Part shown: positions 1 to 12,174 of the stretch, piece after piece
Layout: every line of letters starts with the position of its first letter
Position numbering within the stretch: the first letter of the stretch is position 1
Source: Populus alba
Lineage: Eukaryota; Streptophyta; Magnoliopsida; Malpighiales; Salicaceae
Direction of reading: 5' to 3'
DNA length: 64,000 nucleotides
Assembly (NCBI RefSeq): GCF_005239225.2
Contig: NC_133294.1
Coordinates: forward strand, 19,729,631-19,793,630
Translations under genes and position numbers: made by a program
The notes under the pieces: generated by a model
Databases searched by the model: none
What the model was told of the DNA's origin: nothing
The model's input: the letters and a program-made list of their open reading frames with translations, nothing else

Positions 1-3000
1 TTGAAGATTTAATTGAAGTTAATAAAAAATACCACGCAAGGTATGTTTAGTTGATAATAATAAAACAAAAAATTACATACAGAATAATAATATTGTTCAA
101 GATATTTTTTTTATGAGATCAGTTTGCGAGTAGTTTTCAAAACGCCCCTCGTAGTGATCTTGTACTTATGTATAAATAATTTAATGAATTCACTCAAGTA
201 TTGGTATGAAAGTTTAACGGGATAAAGGAACAAATAGAAACTATCTCCTTAGTTTAAAGTTATTGTTCCAATGATTTATTACCGGATTTAACCTAACGCA
301 ACTGTAGTAAGTAATTTTGAATGTGTTTGGAATTACGGTAGTTTTTTGTTGTTTAAAAAAATAATAAATTTTAAAAAATTATTTTTAATTGTAGTTAATT
401 TGATTAGAATATATATTTTTATTAAAATTATGGTTGAAATTATTGTTTAACAAAAAAATATGTTAAAGGTGTTTAATTAAAATTGTGGTTTAAATTAATA
501 TTGTTAATAAAATGGTCAAAAGGACAATTATTAATTTTATTTTTTGCAAATACATTAATGTGTGTTGAATTATTAATACATTGTAAAACAATCATATGAA
601 TTACAATATTAGTTTTATTATCCCATTAAACTTGTTATAATCTCATCATGAATATAATAATCATACGCGAAGGTTTTTGGTTTTTTTGGGTTTGTGAGCG
701 TAGAACCACATCATTTAAAATATCGTCAAGAACAAAGTTGAGATGAAGATCAAATTTTATAAATGCCATATTTTTATGCGACTACAGTTTGAACTTGTGT
801 TTTGTAAGGAAATGTAGGCGTATTCTGCAAAATTCTCCACCTTTTCTTCCACACTCCAAATATAAATTCTATTACACAATGTATTGAAGAATGAACACGA
901 TTGAATATTTCTTGGAATGTTGAAATCTCTAATAAACTTTTCTATTTGAAGCACCTAATGCTAATATATATAAAAACATGTCAATTTTCTCAATAACACT
1001 CATTCATCTTAATGTTTTTAACCTTTATTGGGTTTTTAAATCAAAGCAAAGACTTTGAAATGTTGTTGCATCCATCCCAAATATATTGACATAATATTTT
1101 CAATTCCTATGTATAATTTCATTCAATCATCGCATTCATGTGTTGCAAGAAACCATACAAGGTTATTATAAATGTAATTATTATAGTATATAGCGAGAGC
1201 TCCAGTTGTGTATAATACTAATTTACGACGATTAAACTCTCAAAGCCAAAATGACTTACCATCACCTTCTTCATCAATATCATTTTTTTTCGTTGTCGTC
1301 ATCATCATCATGTGTGTTGTCATCATCACAACCACCATTATTATTATTGTCGCTGCTGCCACCATATTTAACATAATCAATAACACAATTCATTACATTA
1401 TCATAATTCTCATCAAATAGATCATCAAACCATCGTGCGTCTATATTTACAATGCAAAATAATTTATTTTATTAAATGAACTTTGATGTAAAAATAATTT
1501 ATTTACACCTACCACAATACCACATTATATAAAGAACACTTGATACAAGTAAAATATATTGAAGGAATAAACACACACACTCATATATCTAATAACAAAA
1601 AAGAAAACTCAAAATTAGATTCCTAAACATATCAATTGTTTAATGATATCTAAAGTAGAAAAACACATTGCTAATACTTCAACGTATAAAAATTGATGCA
1701 TTGTTAGTATCCATGTCCAAAACTTTGATAATGTAAATATATGATGTTTAAAGATCCAACATTCTAGAATTTTGTTGTTAATTCCACTCATGAGGGAATT
1801 TTGGTACTCGAAAAAGTTATATAATTCAACTAACATGGATGCTTTTATCCTATTAGAAATAGTAATGTTCCAGATCAAGTGATTTTTACCATCCCATTTG
1901 TCAATCTCATTTAATCCACAATAAAATACAGAGGAAGAGAAACATGATCGTTCTAGTAAGGCAAAACGATTAGGTATGCATAGATTCTTACATTAGCATT
2001 AAGCAACATTGAACTTTACCAATTAAATTGTTACATCATTCCAAATACAATGTTTATTTGCATAACATAACTTTAAGGCATAACTTTGACTAGCAATGAA
2101 CAAAAAAAGTTATCTAGCAATGAACAAAAAAAGTTATGCAATGCAATAACTGTGATGCCAGCTATAACTCAAAAAACTAAAAATGCTACTTACTTGTTTC
2201 TGTATCTCACAACGGAATGCTATATAAAAAACACCATACTATGATCTCAATGAAAAGCTAAAAACAACCATGTATACATATTGCACCGTAAACAATAAGA
2301 AGAAAAACTAGTAAAACTTCCAATGAGAAGCTAAGGGATGTTGTTAAAAATAATTGTCAAAATGTTTATTAACAAGCAAACAAATGTTATGTGAAACACA
2401 AGTATAAATGCCACTAAAAATCAAGGGAATGTTTTCTAAAATTAAAAATAAACAAGTATTTAAGACTGAAACAATCAATATCTACATCTAGTATATTAAT
2501 TGCCTCAATAAGGAAAACAATTGTAAAAGAATAAAGTCTAAGGTAAACAAACCTTAGCAATGTTTGCAATGCTTTTTTTTTTCTTTTTACATATTTTGGT
2601 ATAATAAGATAAATATGAAAAGGAAACTGCCTTATTTTCTTTGAACAACATTCACTTAGATAACTTATCATTCAAACATGAAAGAAGACAATAACATGAG
2701 GTTGATCATAATGGTGATCAAAGATAGAATAATTAGCAAGTTCCAATACATTTCATCAAACATATAGTTTGAATTGAAGATTGTTTAAAACCTAAAAATA
2801 TAATTGTAAGAGAATGAAGTCTAGGATAAAATAAAAAGCTTGAAAACATATGTGATTTATGCAATTAACAACATCACACAATTGATTCTATTCAAAATAT
2901 AGGTTTTAATTAAGGGTTTTATAAGAAAAAAAATTTGATTACCCAACTAGCAATCGCTCGTCTATTATTTATATTCACTATCTAGGTTGTTCTTCTTTTT

Positions 3001-3980
3001 GTTGTACCACAGTAATCAACAAGGAATAACTTTCATCCATGTGATGACACAAAATCAAAAGTTTAAACATAACAAAGATAAAGGTGATGATTTAATATAA
3101 CATCTGAAATGCAGAGAGTGATGAGTGTAATAAATTATCAAGGTTAGCTTACCAAGATCTATTAATGTAAATTGCAGTGGCTTGTGAAAACAGATTAGAA
3201 AAAGAGAAAAACCAAGCATATATGACGAAAGGATATTATGGTTTTTGAAAGAAGATGAAGGTAATTTGTACCCTTTAAAAGTTTGCTCACTCATTTTTTT
3301 GGGTAATGGTTTCTTTTTAGAGAGAACAAATAGAGATGTGACCTCTAGATTTCAATCTTATAAATTAACTAGAGAAGCAAAGCAACAAGGAAAATATCAC
3401 CATATATCCTTTAAGGTTACAGAAGATGAGGATGTTTGGGAGGAAGATTGGAGTATTTTGGTCATTCATTGTAATAACGGTTTTTTTTTCTTTTTTAACA
3501 AAAATTATCAGTGAAGAGAGATGAATAACTGTGGTTGGAAATCAACAAAAGCAAAAATCTTCTACTTCACATGAAATCGTGGTTGGACCTCCAATTTCAC
3601 AAGGTTCCACACTCTAAAATTATGATTGAAATGGTAACCAAACACTTGATTTGTGTGGTCTGTTCGAAACACAGAAGTTGCCACAAAAACAAACATAGTC
3701 CTTCAAATACAGTTTGGGCATGAATTTATTATAGCCTTGGTACTCCCTTGTCCGTGAAATTTAAAATTTATTAGATTATTAGCCCACAATATATTGTGGA
3801 TAAGATAAATTTGTTTAATGTAAAAAAATATTTAAGTGTTACTAACTTGTTTTCTAATAAATAAAAAAATTAATCATAAACTTATAATATAATGCATATT
3901 GGATTATATCTTTTTTAAATATTGATGGTGACATATTGGATAATATCTTTTTAAAATATTAAGACGATGATATATTAGAT
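1..3980. other. AT-rich intergenic DNA, no supported gene
   Basis: No open frame here is longer than about 90 codons and none reads like a known protein. The sequence is AT-rich with many homopolymer runs. It holds an imperfect ATC/ATT trinucleotide stretch around 1298-1350 and a 24-bp direct duplication near 2090-2137. The longest frames (e.g. 3245-3514 +) are rich in Lys/Phe/Asn, as chance frames in AT-rich DNA are. I see no promoter or splice structure to support a gene. Confidence 0.6.
2090..2137. repeat. Short tandem duplication (2 x ~24 bp)
   Basis: The stretch beginning CTAGCAATGAAC and ending AAAAAAAGTTAT occurs twice head to tail with essentially no differences. The lack of divergence suggests a recent slippage or repair event. 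No coding effect is expected. Confidence 0.8.
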
Positions 3981-4745
3981 TAACTCGAGTTAACTTGTCA
4001 AATATGCGACCCAAGATTATAAGGCATTAATAATCCTATAAAAAGTAAATCAAAATGAATTATAAAGTTTAATTCATAATCAACCCAATATTAAAGGATA
4101 AAATTAAAAAAAATATTAAATTAAAAAAAAAAAAACAATCTTAGTCAACCTTAATTAACCTATCAAACCCGTGACCTAGGTTATGAGATTAAGATAACCT
4201 CATAAAAAAATATAAAAAAAATACAAAGTCCAGTTTTCAACTAACCTAATATTAAAAGATGAAATACAAAAAATTGATAAAAAAAAAAAAAAACTAAGTC
4301 AGCTCAGACTAACTTGTTAAACCTACCATATGAGTCATGAGATTATAATAATTCAAAAACAAATGAGAAAAAATATGAAGCTCAATTTCTAAATAACCTA
4401 ATATTGAATGATAAAATTAAAAAAATAAAAATAAGTAAGATTGAAGTGTTGGAGGCTAAGATTGAAAAAAAAAAATATTCAATTAAAAAATTATCCAAAA
4501 AAATAAAATGAGTTAACCTAGGTACGCTTGCCAAACTTGCAATTCAAGTCATAGAATTAGAATAACCTATAAAAAGCAAATTGAAAAAAAATATGAAGCC
4601 CAATTAAAAAAATATTCAAACAAAGTTAACCTGCTAAACCCGTTACTTAAGTCATGAGATCGAAATAAATCCATAGAAAATAAATAAAAAAAATTATAAA
4701 ATTTAATTTTCAACCAACCCAATATTAAATTATAAAGAAATCAAT
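3980..4745. repeat. Degenerate tandem array, units of about 110-205 bp
   Basis: A recurring core resembling GTTAACCTGCCAAACCC, then a GTGACCTAGGTTATGAGATT-like segment, then a variable AAATATGAAGCTCAATTTTC / CAACCCAATATTAAA block and A-runs, can be seen about five times, with cores near 3989, 4150, 4310, 4515 and 4628. Spacing is about 160 bp for the first units and irregular afterwards, with internal insertions and deletions. Partial related units appear near 27070-27240. This is an old satellite-like or repeat-derived array with no coding content. Unit boundaries were placed by eye. Confidence 0.65.
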
Positions 4746-5059
4746 TACAAAAAGTGGTAAAGAAATTAATATTATGATATAAAATTACCGCTGAAATTCA
4801 CTATTTTAATTAATATTATGCTAAAATTTGGTATTTAATTCAAATGGAACTTAGATTCAAATTCCGAAAGGGGTAATGGGTGAGGATTTGGGATTGGGAG
4901 GGCACCCGCCACCACCCTCTATTATGCAGCCTCTGACCCATTGAGTTTCTTGTTGGGGAAAAAAGGGAAAAAAAAAATAAAGCTTCAAATCTTGACAAGC
5001 ATTAAAAGTAAGTTTGAAAACACGGTGCAAATTATATTCCTAATAAATTTAAATTTTAT

Positions 5060-5215
5060 TTTATTTTGCTAAATTTAATGTGGTTTCTACTTTTTGAATC
5101 GTTTTGATGTGCTGATGTCAAAAATAATTTTTAAAAAATAAAAAAAAATCATTGACATGCATTTCGGCACGAAAAATTATTTAAAAAGCAACCTTTACTA
5201 CACTGTCAAACATAC
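5060..5215. repeat. MITE-like AT-rich element
   Basis: This segment shows the shared architecture of a family seen repeatedly in the window: an AT-rich core with a TTTTGATGTGCTGATGTCAAA-type centre, runs of AAAAATAATTTTTAAAAAAT, and a right end like ACTGTCAAACATACTC. It is short, non-coding and probably a non-autonomous DNA transposon remnant. The terminal inverted repeats are too decayed here to define the ends exactly. Confidence 0.4.
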
Positions 5216-6424
5216 TCTAATTGGTATTTCTGAAAAGCAATCTGAAGAGCTTTAATCGTCATTTACTTAATTATGATATCTAATTTACGTAAGAGTGTGT
5301 GTGTATAAACACTACTGTATGTAACAATAAGGCAATGGTCATGCTTGTTTCGCCATGTTCCATGTACAGTTCCGATGAGGTACGTGACATCTGCGGTGCC
5401 GTATTGATTCCTGCAGGCCATGTAAGAGTAAAAGACAAAACAACCCCTGTTATTTCTCGTTTTCTTTCCTTACATTGAAACAAAGACAAGGGAACATTTG
5501 CTCCTCGATAAAACTGTCGAAATGTGCAGATTGTTGAGAGTTCCAAGGCCCGACGAATTAATTGAAGGCAGTATATATCGGACACGAATTCTTTGTGTCA
5601 ATTGCTGTGCAATTTTCATTTTGCTATAATATACAGACCGATGACCTGTGAAATATGTTTTTTTTTCCTTGGGAGGATTCAAAGGAATCTGAGATTTAGA
5701 TGGTGTGTAACACTCCCGTAAGTTATTTTTTTTAGTTTTAAATTATTATTTTTTGTGTGTTTTGATATTTTAATGAGATAATACTAAAAATAATTTTTTT
5801 ATAAAAGTACTCCGAGAAAAATCTCTGTCGAAACTCTCAATCAGCCATCTAATCCCGAGCCTGAGGTTATTAACTCTCATTTTCCGGTTTTGCGCTTGCA
5901 CGCCGTTTGTTTTGGTTTGATTGACAAACCGACCCGACATCTATGGCTGGTATTTCCGTACAGAGGACGCGTGGAGGGTATCCATTAGCCCCTTGTGAAA
6001 GGCACAACTCTCGTTCACATTCTCGAGGCCCAATAATGCAATGTTGTCCTCGAAGTTTGAACTCTTCTGATCGATTCTCTTCTTCCTGATTTGAGCCATT
6101 GACCATGTCGAAATTCCACACGAACAAGTGACTCCGTCTGAAAACTGCTCCAAAAGCAGAATCTATTCGGAAGAGAGGAAATTGCCTTTTCATGAGTATG
6201 GCTAAGTTTTCAATGTAACTTTTCTTTATAAATGAAGTTATCAATACTCATCTTCCACGTTTAATCATTTGATACATCGAATGACCACTAGGCTGCTAAT
6301 AAATAAATATATTAAATTCTCCCAAGTCCTAATTATCCCAGCCTTGATCATAATTTTTTGTTTTCATCATGCGAAGGTGCTTTAGTCTTTACCTCTACCC
6401 CAGCTCCCCCATCCCTAGCACAAC
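5216..6424. other. Intergenic sequence of balanced composition, no recognised gene
   Basis: Base composition is more even than in the flanks. Two minus-strand open frames of 101 and 124 codons lie at 5280-5585 and 5870-6244. Neither resembles a family I know, neither has a domain or signal peptide I can recognise, and no splice partner is evident. The second contains a cysteine- and charge-rich central part and could be an old exon or a transcribed non-coding region. I do not call a gene. Confidence 0.4.
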
Positions 6425-6610
6425 TTCTATTTTTTTGGATGATTTTTTAAAATATTTTTTATTAAAAAAAATATTTAAATAATTTTTTAGTATATCAGAT
6501 AATTTTAATATGCTAATGTTAAAAATAAAAAAAAATTATTTTAATATACTTTCAAATCAAAAACTATTTTAAAAAAATAATTTACATCACAATCTCAAAC
6601 ACCTTTAATA
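6425..6610. repeat. MITE-like AT-rich element
   Basis: It has the same architecture as the elements at 35037 and 61013: a TTTTAAAATATTTTTTATT left half, a TTTTAATATGCTAATGTTAAAAA centre, and the right end CACAATCTCAAACACC. It is non-coding. The right terminal motif is clear; the left terminus is degraded. Confidence 0.5.
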
Positions 6611-9600
6611 AATTGAGTAAACCCATGTGTTTAATTTACCTGACATTGAGTTGACAAACATGAAGCCTTGCCTAGCAATAGAAAAGCAAGCTCAAATACA
6701 CTTTTCAAACATGTTTATATCCAAGAAATTCAGTTTATGTTTTGGTTTTATCATGTATTATGAAATGTCATACTACATAGATGGTGTGGAGTTGATTTAA
6801 ATATTCATATAAACAATAAACTAGGTTGATATATTTTGTTAATCATTTTATGACATTTTTCCCCAAACACGTGTCTTAATTAGCCAAAGGTCACGGGTTC
6901 AAGCTACATTAACAACAATATTATTTTTTTATACGATAAACGACCTTTCATTTGTATTTCTTTTCAAGAAAAAAAGAGACGATATCATTCACTCAATTTT
7001 TTAATATAATATACGACACGTCATTCATCTAAAAAAATAACGTGTTATCTTCTAGCATAGTTTCCGATTACCTTCAATGACCAAATAACTAGAGTGTGTG
7101 TTTTTGGATCTCAAAAGCTTATTTTTTATGCTTTCACAAACAAATACCTCTAAAACTTCCTAGAAACTCTAATAATAACATTTTCAATAATTAACACCCT
7201 CTAATCAATTTAAAAATTCAAAATTAAACCAAATCAAAATAAAATTCATAAGTCCCAATCTATTTTTACTTAGAATCACCTCAATTGAACTCACTATCCA
7301 AGACAAACTCATTGACACCAACATAAGTATTTTTTTTTATTGTGTGATTGGAATATGTGTGGTCTCTTATTTTCATCCCTGCACATATAGGACTTGAAAC
7401 GTGATAAAAATAAAATTTTGGATCAAAATGAAAAAACCTCATACAACAGGAATCTGATATGTATAATTTAAAACTACAATGATATTCACACATATGAACA
7501 TTTAAACTAAAAAATAGTCATGTTTTTTTATTGGTGTTAATTTTGGTTCTTTGTTCTTTCAAATTTTTTTTACCTATAAAATTGAATTTTATTTTGTAAA
7601 ATATATATTTAGTTGACTTTGAAATATTATATGATATATCGAATAAGCAGGAGAAAACAAATCAAAATAGATCCCAATACATTAAACCATGCCAACATAA
7701 CTTTAAAGGGTGAAATGAAAAAGAAATTAATTTGAATGACCAAAGTGCAAAACAATAAAAATTCCACAGGCTTAAAAAGGAAAAAAAAAATAGCTATAAA
7801 TAGTGACGTGAAATTGTAAATATGAGATGATGAATAAGACGTGGAAATTATGAAAAAACACTCATCTATTTTATTTTATATGTGTGCCCGTGTGTGTTGT
7901 CTACAATGTAGGAAGACCTTGACCTCATCAACACACCCTAACAAGGAATGGTAACACCTTAACACATTCCAAGATAGTTTATCTCTTTTATGCCTTATAA
8001 GTTTCTCAAATACAACTAGTGTGGCCCATCTATTTGGGTGTAGTTAGCTTATACAGATGTAATACTTAAGGAATAATCTGCATATGAAGCTATAAAGGAA
8101 AAACCTATACCAAAACTTAAACACACGCAAAAAAACTTGTTATCTCTTACCCTTATTTGAAGGCACTCTTGGTTTGTCTATAAATCATCACTGTAATAAG
8201 AGGACTTAAGTTGCATACCCTTCTCTAATAGAGTACTGGCTTGTAGTCTCCTCTAGTATATTCTCTGACTACCTACTTATAACAAAGTTTTAGTTCCTAG
8301 TCTTTGAGGTCCCCTTATCTATTTCACAATCGCTTCATGCTCTCATTTAAAAAGCCTATTAACCTTTGTTTCAGCCATTCCAGGCCTAGATCTAGATGTT
8401 CTTAAGCTCCTTGCTTGGATTTAGATGTTCCTAGGCTTCTTTGCTTATGAAATCCATGAATCCACATGTTGGTCTACTAAGATCAACAATTTCTTATACA
8501 CTATAAGATATCAAAGAAATGACAAAAAGTTTTTAACCTTATTATGAATGCTCAGACGTATTACTAGCATGATAAATGAATACTAATGCTTTAAATATAG
8601 TCTTCGCTAATCAAACACGTCCCAAGTTTCAACTTCGGTTAGAATTAGATAATTTTTTATGGTGTATTTTTAGTAGTGTGATTGCATAATCCATATCTTG
8701 AAACTTAAACAAAAAAAAAAAATTGATACCTATAAAAGTGTTGAAAGAAAATTGTTTTAGGACTTATATTGGCTTAACCCTCATTAACAAGGGGCTATGT
8801 GTCTTTTCACCCAAACATAATGAACCAAACACGTGGCATTTTCTTCTTATATAATTTTAAATTCTAAAATGAGTTAGGCTTTAGCCTTCTATTCACGTGC
8901 TTTTGTTATGTCTCTTTGATTTTTTCATGTGTTGAGTCGTATCTATATATTGGAAAATAAAGAAACAAGACCTATGAACTAGGAACCAAACATCAGTACT
9001 TAAGTCTTTAAGTCATTTCAATCATAAAATACTTGGAGAGGCAACTAGCATGCTTAAGCTTAACAACTTTAAACTCATGAGTGTGATGCTGGGCTCAAAT
9101 AAGCCCTATATCTTTACACAGAAACTTGGGGTTGAGGATTCTACTAAATGGGTCCAAGAAGACCCTCGCTCGACCTCAAGTTAGATCCTGCATGAGACCC
9201 CCTTCTAAAAAGTGCGTTTAGCCCATCAATACGATCTTCTAAATGATCCATTTTAGACGAGTCCTTTAAAGTTGGGTTTAGTATCTTTATGCCCAAGAAT
9301 TTATAGATCATCCTGCCTAAGAACTCTAAGCCACTGCAAAATTCTAAGTCCTTGCATGACTACCATTTTTTGTTAGATGCTTGAGGACCTCACCAAAGTA
9401 AGGCCTATTTAACAACTTTAAGGCACGTTTTGCCCAAACCTTATCCAATAATCACATATTTTTATACGCAATATTGTAAACTTTCAAGATTATGAAAATT
9501 ATCTTACATGATTATTCTTAGAATAAAGCACCAAATCTTTTCATTATTTACCCTTATCCTCATGCAAGAAGGCGGAGGAAGATGTGTATATAAACCTCAA

Positions 9601-10380
9601 AAGAAGAGTATTAAAGAAGGGTGATTTTTTTTATGGCTACATTGATTCCATATTGTTCCCTCGTGTATTTATTTTATAAATAATTATTAATTTAAGTATT
9701 AGAGAGTTATGCTCCACAAATTATGGATCTAAATTTAATAAACCCAAAAAACAAAAACCCAGAAAACCTAGAAAGGTAAAAACAAATCCCTATAAGCTTG
9801 GGCTACCATGCTCAAGACCAACTTCTACCACGGTGCATGGTCTCAGGCATGGTAATTTGAGCCCATGCCGAGCATACACCCAACATGCTGAGCCTGTCAT
9901 ACCAAGCCTTGCTAGGCATGTTACCTAACTGGTGTTGGGTGTGCAGCCAACTCCTTTGTGAACTCGAGCTACCACGCTCAAGCCCAATATGATTGGGTTC
10001 AGACAACATGTTTAGACTCGTTTTTCACCTTAAGCACCTTGCATAAGCCCAACACTCCCTTTATAATTTTTTTTCATAACCCCACCGGGGGTCCCTTAAT
10101 ATTTTATAATGATTCAATACATATTATTTTAAGTAGAATACAACTCAAAATATCACAAAGATGAATGTAGACTCTCCTCTCCACAAAATAACAAAACTCA
10201 TGAGTTATAAATATACTATGAATCCTTCAAACTTAGGGTTCACAATCTCTTCATTAATCTTAACACTTTCAATATATATATTTTCAAAGTCTATCTTTTT
10301 AAAATATCATTACATTTTTTTTCTTTACAAAGATTTTGGTTTATGCATCGAAGAGCTCCTATATCCATTAAAATAAGCAT
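6611..10380. other. Non-coding DNA with probable retroelement debris
   Basis: No gene is recognisable. Several hints point to decayed LTR-type sequence at 8.3-10.4 kb: a 29-bp tandem duplication at about 8393-8450 (TAGATGTTC core twice), an approximate direct repeat of CTACCATGCTCAAG (near 9802) and CTACCACGCTCAAG (near 9968), a TATA-like GTGTATATAAACC near 9575, and a GC-rich stretch at 9790-10100 with a small hairpin (ACCCC/GGGGG at about 10080). No reverse transcriptase, integrase or gag frame could be read. The assignment to a retroelement is inference. Confidence 0.35.
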
Positions 10381-12030
10381 TTTACAGGTACCAGCCACCT
10401 TGGCTTACCATACATTACTTGCTATCAACTTCCAACGATATAGACTTTTCATATCAAGTCATCAAACACCTTAGCTAGGAAAATGGATCAAATTGTTTGT
10501 GCTAAAAGATTAAATAATTATCAAATACATCAATCTTATTCTTAAGCATCTTGAATTATCATTAAAAAAAAAAAAAAAAGTTTTTGCAAGTATTTGGTTC
10601 CCAAATATTTCCAATTATCATACCTAGCTATGCTTATCCATCAGCACCAGTAAAAGACTTGTATTTTTTAATGCGTACTCACTCAAGACCCGAGCGGGCT
10701 AGTCTCAGACTTTGTTATTTAGATTTCAAACCTATCAACCTGCCAGAAAAGATTAATCTTTTGAAGCCCGAAACAGAGGCTTCATCACTGTACATTGTAG
10801 GTAATGATCAATGCGTGCTTACAAGAGTAAGAGTCATAAAAAGACTCATTTTCTTCCAAATAAACCTATAATCTGTTTCATTTCAAACAAAGAAAATGGA
10901 AGTATCCCTGATCATTATAATTACCGAGAAGTCAACCTGTACCTTCACTTTGGATAATTCTAGCTCTAGCCTCATACATGAGTGGCCATTTGCCTTCAGA
11001 AGCGAATCATAGAGCTAATTAATTGATCATTTTCTAACTTACTAACCATCGGGAAAAACGAGAATACAAACAACAGGAACAATAGTAAATAACAATGATG
11101 AGAAGCATTTTTGTCATCTTGGAAAATCAAGTAGCTAGGATAGGGGCACGAGACCTCTATTGATTATGGACAAGAGTGAAGAACCCAGCTGCATGCACAA
11201 ATGGCCCTAACGGGGAATGCCAGTGCTCGTTGAGCAGATCGATAATGCCAAAACAACCTTTGAAAATGTTATTACTAATAATAATGTCTGCATATTCTTG
11301 TATTCGCTAAGGTCATATACATCAGCCAAAAAGGGGCCTTTTAAGTAATGCTAAGTTGCAATATTTTATTCAGGGTATGAATTCTGATCAAGTAACACGA
11401 ATATGTTTTCAATACTCCTCATGGCCTGCCTCGTAGTAAATTTAGCTCATAGGTGTTATAAGAATGATTTCGGTATACAAGCCATCGTCTTCCTAATAAA
11501 AAACTACTTCAGATTTCATAAATTGAATAATTTATTAGACGCAAAACATCCAAGGAACAGTGGAAAAGGAAAGAAGCAGAAGAAAAGGGGGCCTGCCAGC
11601 CTACCCCCATTGAAATTGTGAGCTAACCCAAAATTCTAGAGCCTGAGGCACAGGGGATGGGACCCAGCTTAGCAATTTTTTCAGTGGGAGGGAGGGTGGG
11701 AGAGGGAGAGGGAGAGGGAGGGAGCGACAAGGGTTTCTGTTGTATTCATGTCCAATTAATAGTATTACATAAGCTCAAACATTCAAAGAACCTGTCAGCT
11801 GGTTTGTGACGTTAACTCCATCCTTTTCGGTTCAGACGGACATGGCGGGTCAAAGCTTTCAGGACAACAAAAATTTAATATTTAGTTTGTTTGATTTGAG
11901 ATTTCGGTGAAAAAGACATAAAATCACCCCTATAGAGTGAGAGAGAAGGAAAAAGCAGATTCCATTTTAATCTAGGCTCTTAGTGCTAATAAATACAAGA
12001 TAGTACATGCCATAATCCATATTTTAATCT
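10381..12030. other. Intergenic region upstream of the bHLH gene
   Basis: No protein-coding gene is supported. The 95-codon + frame at 10584-10871 and the 72-codon frame at 11403-11621 have no recognisable similarity. A purine-rich G/A stretch with GGGAGAGG-type units occurs at 11686-11725. The 3' part is expected to hold the upstream promoter of the bHLH gene that starts at 12175. Confidence 0.45.
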
Positions 12031-12032
12031 TG

Positions 12033-12039
12033 TATAAAA
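12033..12039 (+). promoter_or_regulatory. Candidate TATA box of the bHLH gene
   Basis: TATAAAA lies 136-142 bases upstream of the bHLH start codon. A TSS about 30 bases downstream would give a leader of roughly 105-110 nt. A second TATATATA at about 12050-12056 is an alternative. Position and sequence fit a plant core promoter, but no transcript evidence is available here. Confidence 0.45.
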
Positions 12040-12047
12040 CATTTACT

Positions 12048-12114
12048 TGTATATATACACACACACACTCCAACTTGATCCAGCTTCACATTATCAAGGT
12101 ATTTATCATTTCCC

Positions 12115-12150
<36 letters not shown>
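12048..12150 (+). repeat. TA/AC and GA microsatellites in the bHLH leader
   Basis: A TA/AC dinucleotide run lies at about 12048-12069, and an uninterrupted GA tract of 15 units at 12121-12150, ending 24 bases before the start codon. GA/CT tracts in 5' leaders are common in plants and are bound by GAGA-binding (BBR/BPC) proteins. This one is likely length-polymorphic. Confidence 0.85.
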
Positions 12151-12156
<6 letters not shown>

Positions 12157-12174
12157 ATTATTGTTGTTAGAGCA

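Noticed and set aside
1208..1420. 70-codon frame with Ile/Val/Thr runs
   Set aside because: It translates an imperfect ATC/ATT trinucleotide repeat.
5870..6244. 124-codon minus-strand frame
   Set aside because: No recognisable domain, no splice partner, no supporting promoter. An overlapping 70-codon frame lies in another phase on the same strand.
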